Part shown: positions 44,963-52,784 of the stretch, piece after piece
Layout of the letters: every line of letters starts with the position of its first letter
Position numbering within the stretch: the first letter of the stretch is position 1
From: Mycolicibacterium alvei
GTDB taxonomy: Bacteria; Actinomycetota; Actinomycetes; Mycobacteriales; Mycobacteriaceae
DNA length: 64,000 bases
Assembly: GCF_010727325.1 (NCBI RefSeq)
Contig: NZ_AP022565.1
Location: forward strand, 3,782,001 to 3,846,000
Reading direction: 5' to 3'
Program-made: the position numbers and the translations under genes
The notes under the pieces: generated by a model
What the model saw: only the letters and a program-made list of their open reading frames with translations
The model's database searches: none
What the model was told of the DNA's origin: nothing

Positions 44963-45912
44963 TCTGGTGGGCGGTGGCGGCCGCCGGTTGCCTCGCACTC
45001 GCCGGGTGCGTGGGCCTGGCCCTGCTCCCGAAGCAGTCGGTCGACCCGGACGAATTCATGCCGCTGGCCAATACCCGGCGGCTGACCCGGTTGCCCGAGT
45101 ACGTGCGCGCCGCGCGCCGGCGGAGCATTGCGGCCGTCGTCGCCATGGTGACGCTGACGGTCGCCTTCGCGGCCTCGGCGCTGATCGCGGCACGCCCCAC
45201 CGGCCTGCCGTCGTGGAGCCGTGCCAACCAGGTTGCGACTCCGGAGGACATCATGGTGTGCGTCGGCGGCCCGCTCACCGATCCCGCGATCGGCGCCACA
45301 CTGCAGTACTTCGCCGATCGGGCCGGCTCTTTCGGCACCGAACGGGTCGGGTTGACCTCGGCGAACCGGCGGGTAATTCCACTGACCCGGGACTACCAAT
45401 ACGCCGCAGCACAATTCGCCGCATTCGGGCAGCGGGAAGGTGCGCGGCCGTTCGTCGCGCCGGTGTCCTACGTCGACTACGCCGCCAGCGTCGAGGATGT
45501 GCTGGCGATGTGTCTGACCGGGTTTCCGTCCTTGTCCGAACCGTCCGCCCAGCGCCGATCAATGATCTATGTGGGCCCTGAGTCCCTACCCCGACCTGGT
45601 GACGTGGCACCGCTGTTCGATACGGACCGGCTCAGGGACCTGGCGGTGACGGCCGGTGTTCAGGTCAACGCCATCACTCCCGGATCCGGCGACGGCGTTG
45701 CCGGCGAACTGGCCCGCGCCACCGGGGGCAGGTCGGTTGGAACGGCCGATGTCGCTTCGCATCTGACCGAGATCCGGGACCATCCGCCGCAAGCGGGATC
45801 AACCGGCGAGTTAGCGGACGTCCGGTCGGCCGAAACGCCCGGGGTTCCGGTGTTGCTCGCGCTGCTGGCGATGGCGGTGCTGTGGTGGTGGCCGGTGGTG
45901 ATGCGGCGATGA
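44953..45912 (+). CDS. membrane protein of the MoxR operon
   Basis: 319 residues from ATG at 44953, overlapping the gene before by 10 bases. Hydrophobic helices are at about 2-25 and 58-80, and another at the very C-terminus (PVLLALLAMAVLWWWPVVM). The large part between is extracytoplasmic and has a VWA-like rhythm (IMVCVGGPLTDP, RRSMIYVGPESLPRP) but no intact metal-binding motif. It is coupled to the next gene by ATGA. I do not recognise a named family beyond MoxR-operon membrane proteins. Confidence 0.72.
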   Translation: MDLIWWAVAAAGCLALAGCVGLALLPKQSVDPDEFMPLANTRRLTRLPEYVRAARRRSIAAVVAMVTLTVAFAASALIAARPTGLPSWSRANQVATPEDIMVCVGGPLTDPAIGATLQYFADRAGSFGTERVGLTSANRRVIPLTRDYQYAAAQFAAFGQREGARPFVAPVSYVDYAASVEDVLAMCLTGFPSLSEPSAQRRSMIYVGPESLPRPGDVAPLFDTDRLRDLAVTAGVQVNAITPGSGDGVAGELARATGGRSVGTADVASHLTEIRDHPPQAGSTGELADVRSAETPGVPVLLALLAMAVLWWWPVVMRR

Positions 45913-46817
45913 GGCTTGAACCGATCCTGCCGCCGCTGCTGGTCGGGGTGCTCGCCGTGGTGCTGCTCGTGGCCCGCGGCATCAGCTTCGGGCGGGTCCG
46001 GGTGCAAGGAGGTGGCTGGGCATCGGTGTGGCGCTGGTCGGCACTCACCACAACCGGCTTGCTGCTGCTGGTGGCTGCGCTCGGCCCCGTCGCTGGAAGA
46101 ACACACGACACCGTGCCCCGACCCGCCGGCGACCGCGACCCGAATATCTTTGTGCTGCTGGACCGTTCACCGGACATGTCGGGGAAGCGGATCGCGGCGG
46201 CCCGCGACGACATCACGGCCCTGATCGAACGCTACCCACAGGCACGCTTCGCCCTGATCTCCTTCGCCGACCGCCCGTCGGTGGACTGGCCGCTGTCCGC
46301 CGACACCTGGAGCCTGCGTCCCGTGGTGGCTGCGACCGATGCCGCACCTGAGGCGCCGGACACCCCGGATGCCAACGTCGGCGCCGCCGCCAACATCGTG
46401 CGCTACCAGCTGATCAGCGCCGTACAGCAATTTCCGAGGTCCCAGAACCTCGTGTTCTATCTCGGCGCGGGCGCACCGGAATCGCAAGCACCGCAACGCG
46501 AATTCCAGCTGACCGAGAATGCTGTCGACGGGGGCGCGGTACTCGGGTACGACGACGCCGGGGCGCAGGCGCTCCGCGGGGTCGCCGAGCAGATCGGGGT
46601 GCCGTTCGTGTCGCGTACCGATGCGACAGCGTTGGCCGAAGCGCTTCCCGGCGACGAAACCCGAAGTCAGTCACCTGCGGCCGCACCGGTGTCCACCGCT
46701 GTGGAGCTGTACTGGGTCTTCGCCGCCGTGGCCGCCCTGCTGATCCTGGTGGAGCTCTACCTGGTGCTTCGCGAATTCCGTCGCACCCAAGCGATCGACA
46801 TGGAGCTGCGGTCATGA
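45909..46817 (+). CDS. VWA-domain membrane protein with an altered MIDAS
   Basis: 302 residues, ATG at 45909 (ATGA overlap). Two N-terminal membrane helices (about 5-25 and 45-65), a VWA domain (about 75-245), and a C-terminal helix (about 265-290) give the BatA/BatB layout. The metal-ion-dependent adhesion site, normally D-x-S-x-S, reads D-R-S-P-D here (FVLLDRSPDMSGKR), so metal binding may be changed. It should display the VWA domain outside the membrane as a binding module for the MoxR machinery. Confidence 0.8.
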   Translation: MRLEPILPPLLVGVLAVVLLVARGISFGRVRVQGGGWASVWRWSALTTTGLLLLVAALGPVAGRTHDTVPRPAGDRDPNIFVLLDRSPDMSGKRIAAARDDITALIERYPQARFALISFADRPSVDWPLSADTWSLRPVVAATDAAPEAPDTPDANVGAAANIVRYQLISAVQQFPRSQNLVFYLGAGAPESQAPQREFQLTENAVDGGAVLGYDDAGAQALRGVAEQIGVPFVSRTDATALAEALPGDETRSQSPAAAPVSTAVELYWVFAAVAALLILVELYLVLREFRRTQAIDMELRS

Positions 46818-47461
46818 GCACGGTGCGTCGTCGCCTACTGGTGTATTCGGCCCCGGTGGCGTTGGTACTCGTCATCGCGATCGTCAAACTGCTCTCGGTG
46901 GTGCTGATCGGCAATTCGACGGCGGCAAGCTTCACCGACCGGGACACCGAGGCGCTGAGGAGCGAGGTGGGCCGGCTCCAGGTGCTGGACGTCGTCGAAC
47001 CCGGCAAGGCCCGCTTCGCCGCGGGCGCCCTGGCCGTTCTCGAGGACCGGCTCGTCGACGCCGATCAAAATTTCAGTGACGCGGCGGCCCGTCTGAGCGG
47101 AGCTGAAGCATGTTCGGCGAGGATCAATCTGGAACTGGTACGAGAGACACTCGGTGACCATGCCACCGCGGCTTCCGACGGCCTGACGGCACTGAGTCAT
47201 TACCTGTCGGCACGGGATGTGATCGACCGCGCCCCTGCGGGTTGCTTTGCCGGCAGCGAGGCCCCTGGGCGGTTGAAGAGCAAGATCGGTGCGGCCGAAC
47301 CCATCGTGCCGCCGAATCCGCCGCCACCACCGGCAGCGCAGGCGCTACCGCCGGGGGCCGACGGGACGGCGCCTACTCAGCCGCCGAATCGGCTCGACCC
47401 GACCTCCGGTGATCCGTTGGACCGGCTGCAACAGATCCTGCGCGACGCAGCCACAGGTTAG
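46814..47461 (+). CDS. helical membrane-anchored protein ending the MoxR operon
   Basis: 215 residues, ATG at 46814 (ATGA overlap with the VWA gene). One membrane helix (about 10-33) is followed by a helical, possibly TPR-like domain (AALAVLEDRLVDADQNFSDA, EACSARINLELVRETLGDHA) and a Pro-rich tail with P-P-P-P-P. This fits the BatE-type last member of MoxR operons. It closes the run of genes that begins at 42624. Confidence 0.7.
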   Translation: MSTVRRRLLVYSAPVALVLVIAIVKLLSVVLIGNSTAASFTDRDTEALRSEVGRLQVLDVVEPGKARFAAGALAVLEDRLVDADQNFSDAAARLSGAEACSARINLELVRETLGDHATAASDGLTALSHYLSARDVIDRAPAGCFAGSEAPGRLKSKIGAAEPIVPPNPPPPPAAQALPPGADGTAPTQPPNRLDPTSGDPLDRLQQILRDAATG

Positions 47462-47509
47462 ATTCGGGTGAGTCGGGCTCGTCGAGTCCGGTCAACATGA
47501 AGGAATGAA

Positions 47510-48109
47510 ATGGCTGTGGCAGACGGACTGTCCGCGCGTGAGGCAAAGCGCCTGCAGACGCGTGAGCGTTTGATGGGTGCAGCGATCGCCGAGTTCAAAC
47601 GGGCCGGGATGGCGGAAGCGGATGTCGGCGCGGTCGTCACTGCGGCGGGCGTCGCGCACGGCACGTTCTTCTTCCATTTCCCCACCAAGGAACATGTGCT
47701 GCTGGAACTCGAACAGCGTGAAGAGGACCGCATCGCCAAGCAGTACATCCAATTCCTCAAAAAACCGCACAGTCTCGAGGGAGGGCTGCGCGAGTCGATG
47801 CGGCTGGTCATCGGACTGGAACGTCGGCTCGGCAAGGTCTTGTTCAAAGACTTTCTGGCCCTGCACTTCTCACAGACCCGGCCGCCCGCGCCGGACAGCC
47901 AGGACCATCCCGTGATCTCCGGGGTGGCGCGCGAGATCGAACTGGCCCAGGAACAGGGTGAGGTCGCGGCCGACGTGAAGCCTTGGAACAGCGCGGTGTT
48001 CTTCCTGCTCGGTTTCTACGCCCTGCTGATCACCACCAACGACTGGCCCAACCGCGACGATCTTCTGGACGACTATGTGATCAGGACGATGCGAAGCCTG
48101 ACTGCTTAG
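47510..48109 (+). CDS. TetR-family regulator of the AAA+/VWA/P450 locus
   Basis: 199 residues, ATG at 47510 with AAGGAAT just upstream. The helix-turn-helix is REAKRLQTRERLMGAAIAEFKRAG, then VAHGTFFFHFPTKEHVLLEL, and an all-helical effector domain follows. It sits directly upstream of the membrane-protein/NorDQ/P450 gene cluster on the same strand. The intervening 194 bp contains a compound palindrome (48256-48275), so it most likely controls that operon. The effector may be the substrate of the pathway, which is inference. Confidence 0.87.
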   Translation: MAVADGLSAREAKRLQTRERLMGAAIAEFKRAGMAEADVGAVVTAAGVAHGTFFFHFPTKEHVLLELEQREEDRIAKQYIQFLKKPHSLEGGLRESMRLVIGLERRLGKVLFKDFLALHFSQTRPPAPDSQDHPVISGVAREIELAQEQGEVAADVKPWNSAVFFLLGFYALLITTNDWPNRDDLLDDYVIRTMRSLTA

Positions 48110-48255
48110 TAGCTCTGGCCGGACCTGTGATGCGAAGAATTCGCATCCGTCGCGCATTTTCACGTGTGGGTCGTGCTGCTCTCCGATCGGCAGCCCAGTT
48201 GTAGAAACCGGCGCGGAGACGCGCGCGATAGAGCCTCTGTGCAGCCGGGCAGTTC

Positions 48256-48275
48256 GTTGACTATAGTCAGTCAAC
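48256..48275. promoter_or_regulatory. TetR-type operator before the AAA+/VWA/P450 operon
   Basis: GTTGACT-ATAGTC-AGTCAAC: perfect 7-bp arms. Within it TGACTATAGTCA (48258-48269) is itself a perfect 12-bp palindrome, so two overlapping sites are possible. It lies 29 bp upstream of the TTG start at 48304, over the expected promoter. The same half-sites recur at 49036. Confidence 0.75.
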
Positions 48276-48303
48276 AGTTCGCGCCCGGCCTACTGGAGGA
48301 CCC

Positions 48304-49023
48304 TTGAATCTGCCGACGATCAGACCCGCTCGCACGGCTGCGGCAGGTGCGGGCGGGCAGTCGGGGGCCGACCATGACGAGCAGTCCAGGCTGGCCCAGC
48401 GCCATGCCGACAAATGGCTGATCGTCGGATCGCTCCTGATCGGCAGCGCGGTTCTCGGCATCATCGGCCTTCCGATCTTCCTGCGCGGGGTGTGGTTGCT
48501 CCGGCGTGCTCAGCGGGACGGACTGTCGGTCCGGCCGATGATGGTCACCCTGCTCGGTTACCTGGTCATCATCGACGCGGCGATCAATGCGATGGGTTGG
48601 TCGCTGGACCTGATCGGTAACCACTCATTGCTGGCAAGAGTGCTTCTGACCGGCTGGGGCAACATGTTTGACGCCGGCTACTTCTGGCACTTCAACGAGC
48701 TGTGGGTGGGCGGCGCCGGTGGTCCGGGTGAGAAGGCCTGGGAGGTCGCACTCATCCTCACCGTCTTCACCATGCGCATTGCCGCAGGCATCGGGTTCCT
48801 GCAGATGAAGCGCTGGGGGCAGCAGTGGATGATCGTCACCTGCTGGATGGGCGTGGTGATCTGGTGCGGCTACGTGTTCAACATGACGATGTTCGCCGAC
48901 GTCCGCTACGCCGGGGTGATCTTCCCGGTGATCGGCTGGTGGCTCTACGACATCTTCTACATCACCCCCTTCCTCGCGATCCCGTATCTGCACACGGTCA
49001 ACCGCGAAATCTTCACCGATTGA
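48304..49023 (+). CDS. polytopic membrane protein, copy A1
   Basis: 239 residues from TTG at 48304, with GGAGG three bases upstream. A hydrophilic N-terminus of about 35 residues is followed by five or six membrane helices (about 37-62, 78-100, 108-125, 148-170, 176-200 and 206-232). A conserved loop D-A-G-Y-F-W-H-F-N-E-L-W carries Asp, His and Glu that could bind metal, which is speculation. I do not recognise a family. It is paralogous to the protein at 51651: moderately similar over the first two thirds and nearly identical over the last 78 codons. Confidence 0.75.
   Translation: MNLPTIRPARTAAAGAGGQSGADHDEQSRLAQRHADKWLIVGSLLIGSAVLGIIGLPIFLRGVWLLRRAQRDGLSVRPMMVTLLGYLVIIDAAINAMGWSLDLIGNHSLLARVLLTGWGNMFDAGYFWHFNELWVGGAGGPGEKAWEVALILTVFTMRIAAGIGFLQMKRWGQQWMIVTCWMGVVIWCGYVFNMTMFADVRYAGVIFPVIGWWLYDIFYITPFLAIPYLHTVNREIFTD
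48790..49023 (+). repeat. duplicated 234-bp segment, copy 1
   Basis: This 3' part of the A1 gene matches 52113-52346 at 228 of 234 positions by direct reading, including 131 consecutive identical bases. The genes diverge strongly just upstream of this boundary. Sharp similarity of this kind between neighbouring paralogues is a sign of gene conversion. Confidence 0.85.
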
Positions 49024-49035
49024 ATACTCGAACAT

Positions 49036-49047
49036 TGACTGAAGTCA
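49036..49047. promoter_or_regulatory. second TGACT-N2-AGTCA site inside the operon
   Basis: TGACT-GA-AGTCA, the same half-sites and spacing as the operator core at 48258-48269. It lies 13 bases after the A1 stop codon and 28 bases before the small membrane-peptide gene. It could be a second operator controlling an internal promoter. Confidence 0.5.
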
Positions 49048-49074
49048 GAGAGTTCTACCGCACGAGGAGGGCAC

Positions 49075-49173
49075 ATGCTCTGGGAGATCTGCCGCTATAT
49101 CGGGGCATGGGGCGGCACCGCCCTGATCATCTGGTTCTGGTACTGGATGTTCTCCAACATCGGCACGTTCTGA
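49075..49173 (+). CDS. 32-residue membrane peptide
   Basis: ATG at 49075 is preceded by GAGGAGGGCAC, the best ribosome binding site of the region. The product is almost entirely one hydrophobic helix (TALIIWFWYWMF) with short polar ends. The stop at 49171 lies five bases before the NorD-like gene start, so it is part of the operon. It could be a small subunit or assembly factor of a membrane complex. Its size makes it easy to miss in annotation. Confidence 0.65.
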   Translation: MLWEICRYIGAWGGTALIIWFWYWMFSNIGTF

Positions 49174-49177
49174 ACCG

Positions 49178-50701
49178 ATGACCGACAACGACGCGATCGC
49201 GGTCGAGCGCAGCTGCGCCCTGACCGCCGTTGCCCTCAGCGGCGGCCGACGCGACGGCGTGCGGCTGGTCACCGGCGAGCATCGCGCTTTCGGGCTGAAC
49301 GCCGCGCTCGACTACGTGCACGTGCCGTATCCGGGTCAGGTCCGCGACTGGACGCGACGGTCGTTGACCTGCGGTGTGGCACTGCAGTGCGCGCCGTCCA
49401 AAGAGCGCCTGGTGCACTACCGGCTCAATGAACTGTCCGGCCGGGAGTTGCAAGCCCTCAGCCTGGTCGAGGCCGGGGTGGCGCTGGGCTGGATCGCTAC
49501 TCGATGGCCCGGTCTGATCGGTGAAATCCGGAGGCTGCTACCTGAACTGGAACCAGCCGACGGTGACATGCCGGCCGATGACATGCTGCGATGTGCGGTC
49601 GAACTGGCCCGCACCGGCGGGTCCGTCGAGGTCGACCCGCTGCTGGGCCGGCTGCCCGCCGCCTACACCGCGCCCGCCGGACTGACCGATGGGCTACGAC
49701 GCAGATTCGGCCGGATGCCGTGGACCAGCACCCAGAAGCGACTGCCCCGGCCGTACTCCGTGCCGGTCGGGGGAGAGGGCGGGGTGCGCAACCCCAATCT
49801 GCCGCCGCCGAGCCGGCCCCAGGACAACGACCTCGACGTCACCCCGCAGCACCGGCCGGGGATCCCGTACCCGGAATGGAACGCGTGGACCGACAGCTTC
49901 CTGCGCGATCACGTCGCCGTCGTCGAGCACGCCAAGCCGCCGCGCAGTAGGCAGTCCGCACCGGTCCCGGCCGATCTGCGGGCCTGGTTCTCCGAACACA
50001 CCCACCGGGCGATGACCGACCGGCTTGAGGACGGCTCGGACCTGGACGTGGATTCCTATGTCCGCCACCATATCGACCTGGCCACCGGCGAAGCCGGGGA
50101 GCCCCGGGTGTTCCGGGAGCTGTTGCCCAGCGACCGGGATGTGTCCACCGCGCTGCTGCTCGACGGCAGTTCGTCGCTGGGCGTCCACGGCGGGCGGATC
50201 TTCCGGCTGGAACTGGCCTGCGCCGATGCGTTGTCCCAGGCGATGACCCAGGCCAAAGAGCGTCACGGCATTTTCGTGTTCACCGGCAACACCCGTCACC
50301 GGGTGGAAGTGCAGTGCCTCAAGGACTTCGAGGACCGGCGGTTCGTCCCACCGAGCGCGGCGGGCCTGGTCACCGGCGGATACACCCGTCTGGGCGCACC
50401 GCTGCGGCACCTGACCAGTCGTCTGCTGGCTCAGCCGTCCGAGCGGCGTCTGCTCATCGTGATCGGAGACGGCCTGATCTCCGACGAGGGCTATGAGGGC
50501 CGCTATGCCTGGGCGGACACCGCGCATGCGGTCGAGGAGGCCAACGACGCCGGTGTCGCCGTGTACTACGTCGGCGTCGGGCCGACACGCGTCGATCCGC
50601 TGCCCGAGGTGTTCGGACCACGGCGGTCCCAACGGATCCGCCGGGTCGAGGAGCTTCCGCGGGTTCTGGCCCATGTACACCGAGAACTGGTCGCGGCGTA
50701 A
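49178..50701 (+). CDS. NorD/CbbO-like VWA-domain protein
   Basis: 507 residues, ATG at 49178. The first 270 residues are a cytoplasmic domain with no recognised fold and a Pro-rich linker (about 190-230). The C-terminal VWA domain (about 320-500) has an intact MIDAS D-G-S-S-S at 329-333, the TGGYTRLGAPLRHL and VIGDGLISDEGYEGRYAWAD segments of NorD-like proteins, and no membrane helix. NorD and CbbO pair with a NorQ/CbbQ AAA+ ATPase to activate or load metal into an enzyme. The matching ATPase follows after 9 bp, so a functional pair is likely. Confidence 0.85.
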   Translation: MTDNDAIAVERSCALTAVALSGGRRDGVRLVTGEHRAFGLNAALDYVHVPYPGQVRDWTRRSLTCGVALQCAPSKERLVHYRLNELSGRELQALSLVEAGVALGWIATRWPGLIGEIRRLLPELEPADGDMPADDMLRCAVELARTGGSVEVDPLLGRLPAAYTAPAGLTDGLRRRFGRMPWTSTQKRLPRPYSVPVGGEGGVRNPNLPPPSRPQDNDLDVTPQHRPGIPYPEWNAWTDSFLRDHVAVVEHAKPPRSRQSAPVPADLRAWFSEHTHRAMTDRLEDGSDLDVDSYVRHHIDLATGEAGEPRVFRELLPSDRDVSTALLLDGSSSLGVHGGRIFRLELACADALSQAMTQAKERHGIFVFTGNTRHRVEVQCLKDFEDRRFVPPSAAGLVTGGYTRLGAPLRHLTSRLLAQPSERRLLIVIGDGLISDEGYEGRYAWADTAHAVEEANDAGVAVYYVGVGPTRVDPLPEVFGPRRSQRIRRVEELPRVLAHVHRELVAA

Positions 50702-50710
50702 CCGGAGGGA

Positions 50711-51526
50711 ATGAACTTGAGTACAGACCTTTACTTCGCGAACCGCAACGAGATTCAGCTGTTCGAGCAGGCCTATGCCCGCCGGATCCCGGTGATGCTG
50801 ACCGGGCCCACCGGCTGCGGCAAGACCCGCCTTGTCGAGCATATGGGCTCGTTGCTGCAACGCCCGGTGGTGACGATCAGTTGCCACGACGATCTCACCA
50901 GTTCGGATCTGGTGGGGCGGTTCATGGTCACCGGAGGCGACGTCGTGTGGACCGACGGACCCCTGACCCGCGCGGTCAAGGCCGGCGCCATCTGTTATCT
51001 CGACGAGGTGGTGGAGGCCCGTCACGACTCGCTGGCCATCCTGCACTCGCTCACCGACCATCGCCGCGCGCTCTACCTCGATCGGGCCGGCGAAGTCGTG
51101 CAGGCCCCGGAGACCTTCATGCTGGTGTGCTCCTACAACCCGGCGTACCGCAGCTCGCTCAAGGAGCTGAAACCATCCTTCCGGCAACGGTTTGCCACGC
51201 TGCCGATGACCTACCTGCCGCCGGATCGCGAAGCCGAGGTGATCGTCGCGGAGACCGGCGTGGGCCGCGATACCGCGGCGCGCCTGGTGGCCTGCGCGAC
51301 GGCGATCCGCAGCGCCGACGCCGCTTTCCATTTCGAGCCGCCCTCGACGCGGGTGCTGGTCACCGCTGCGCAGCTGGTCGCCGAAGGCGCCACCGAACTG
51401 GATGCCGCACAGGCCTGCGTGCTCGCACCGCTGAGCACCGACGGCGCGATCAACGACGGGCTACGCGAGGTCGCGGCGGCCAGCCTGCTCGACGGCACCA
51501 CCAGGAACCGAGGAAAGGACGTCTGA
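50711..51526 (+). CDS. NorQ/CbbQ-family AAA+ ATPase
   Basis: 271 residues from ATG at 50711. Walker A G-P-T-G-C-G-K-T is at 32-39, Walker B C-Y-L-D-E at 95-99, then the VCSYNPAYRSSLKELKPSFRQRF segment with sensor and arginine finger, which is the hallmark of the CbbQ/NirQ/NorQ/GpvN family. It differs from the MoxR at 42624, a different branch of the same clade. It should drive remodelling of a client protein through its VWA partner encoded just upstream. Its TGA overlaps the ATG of the next small gene by one base. Confidence 0.92.
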   Translation: MNLSTDLYFANRNEIQLFEQAYARRIPVMLTGPTGCGKTRLVEHMGSLLQRPVVTISCHDDLTSSDLVGRFMVTGGDVVWTDGPLTRAVKAGAICYLDEVVEARHDSLAILHSLTDHRRALYLDRAGEVVQAPETFMLVCSYNPAYRSSLKELKPSFRQRFATLPMTYLPPDREAEVIVAETGVGRDTAARLVACATAIRSADAAFHFEPPSTRVLVTAAQLVAEGATELDAAQACVLAPLSTDGAINDGLREVAAASLLDGTTRNRGKDV

Positions 51527-51654
51527 TGAACGAGCAGGAGCGAAAGCGCAAGCGGGCCTTGATCGTTCTGCAGGTGGTCATCTACGGCTACCTGTTCGCG
51601 ATGTTCTGTATCCAGCTGTACATGTCGTTCGCCCGAGGTTGGTGGGAGTTGTGA
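51526..51654 (+). CDS. 42-residue membrane peptide
   Basis: ATG at 51526 shares a base with the TGA of the ATPase gene; the preceding GAGGAAAGGA is the ribosome binding site. The basic N-terminus (NEQERKRKRALI) is followed by one hydrophobic helix (VLQVVIYGYLFAMFCIQLYM) and a short aromatic end. The stop codon overlaps the GTG start of the A2 gene (GTGA). Like the 32-residue peptide at 49075, it lies beside a copy of the polytopic protein, suggesting a peptide/polytopic-protein unit present twice. Confidence 0.72.
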   Translation: MNEQERKRKRALIVLQVVIYGYLFAMFCIQLYMSFARGWWEL

Positions 51655-52346
51655 GTCCCCCACTGTCCCAAGAAAATTCGGTGACCCTCGAGGAGCATCA
51701 TGAGCAGTCCCGGCTGGCTCAGCGGCGGGCCGACAAGTGGATGATCGTCGGGGCGTTGTTGATGGGCATGTGGATCCCCGGCCTGATCGGGTTCCCGATC
51801 TTCATGCGTGGGGTGTGGCTGCAGCGCCAGGCTCAGCGCGCGGGATTGTCGGTGCGCCCGATGATCGTGACGCTGATCGGCTACCTGGTGCTCATCGACG
51901 GGGCGCTCAACAGCCTGGGCTGGGCGCTGGATCTGGTCGCTAACCACACCCTGATCAACCGGGTGTTGATGGTCGGCTGGGGCAACATGTTCGACGCCGG
52001 GTACTTCTGGCACTACAACGAACTGTGGATCGGTGGGGCGGGTGCGCCGGGCGAGAAGTCGATGGTCTTCGGCATGATCGTCACCGTCTTCGCGATGCGT
52101 TGCGCCGCGGCCATCGGGTTCCTGCAGATGAAGCGCTGGGGGCACCAGTGGATGATCGTCACCTGCTGGATGGGCGTGGTGATCTGGTGCGTCTATGTCT
52201 TCAACATGACGATGTTCGCCGACGTCCGCTACGCCGGGGTGATCTTCCCGGTGATCGGCTGGTGGCTCTACGACATCTTCTACATCACCCCCTTCCTCGC
52301 GATCCCGTATCTGCACACGGTCAACCGCGAGATCTTCACCGACTGA
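51651..52346 (+). CDS. polytopic membrane protein, copy A2
   Basis: 231 residues from GTG at 51651, which overlaps the stop of the small peptide and has GGTGGGAG two bases upstream. Topology is as for A1 (48304), with the loop D-A-G-Y-F-W-H-Y-N-E-L-W retained. The last 78 codons are almost identical to A1 while the rest differs clearly. Two copies in one operon suggest a two-subunit membrane complex, or a duplication kept similar by conversion. Function unknown. Confidence 0.75.
   Translation: MSPPLSQENSVTLEEHHEQSRLAQRRADKWMIVGALLMGMWIPGLIGFPIFMRGVWLQRQAQRAGLSVRPMIVTLIGYLVLIDGALNSLGWALDLVANHTLINRVLMVGWGNMFDAGYFWHYNELWIGGAGAPGEKSMVFGMIVTVFAMRCAAAIGFLQMKRWGHQWMIVTCWMGVVIWCVYVFNMTMFADVRYAGVIFPVIGWWLYDIFYITPFLAIPYLHTVNREIFTD
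52113..52346 (+). repeat. duplicated 234-bp segment, copy 2
   Basis: Counterpart of 48790-49023, in direct orientation 3.3 kb apart: six mismatches, four of them at third codon positions and two changing the amino acid outside the invariant core (Gln/His and Gly/Val). Confidence 0.85.
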
Positions 52347-52367
52347 ACCTCTTTCAAGGAGCACACT

Positions 52368-52784
52368 GTGTCGAGCACTGTCGAAGACGAGAAAGAACCG
52401 GTCGAGGATCTGCCACCGGGCACCACGCCGTACTACGCGAACATGCACAAATGGATCAAGCGGGCCGTGCTGGTCTGCCTGGTCGCACTCGTCGTGGAGG
52501 GCGCGTTCACGTTGCCGTTCATGGCCGTCTACTACGGGTATCCGACGCTGAGCATGACCGAGATCTGCAGCGAGCTGCTGAAGGTCCGCTATTCCGACGA
52601 CACCCTTGAGTGCAAGCACCCGTATCCGATGCTCGGACCGCCCGAGGGCGCCGAGGGCAAGGACACCGCCCGCGACGAGTGGGGTATCCAGCCGACGCCG
52701 AAATATGACCGGCTGGGCTTTCGTGAGCTGGTTCGTCGGCATGAGGAGCGGCTGGCCCGCCAGGCACAGGAGCCGGGCAGGTAG
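52368..52784 (+). CDS. single-pass membrane protein of the P450 operon
   Basis: 138 residues from GTG at 52368, AAGGAG upstream. One membrane helix (about 33-57, [24 protein letters not shown]) is followed by a region with two Cys (ICSELL and LECKHPYP), and a charged C-terminal tail ([20 protein letters not shown]). No family recognised. Its TAG is directly followed by the ATG of the P450 gene, so translation is coupled. It may anchor or recruit the soluble P450 to the membrane complex; this is inference. Confidence 0.7.
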   Translation: MSSTVEDEKEPVEDLPPGTTPYYANMHKWIKRAVLVCLVALVVEGAFTLPFMAVYYGYPTLSMTEICSELLKVRYSDDTLECKHPYPMLGPPEGAEGKDTARDEWGIQPTPKYDRLGFRELVRRHEERLARQAQEPGR

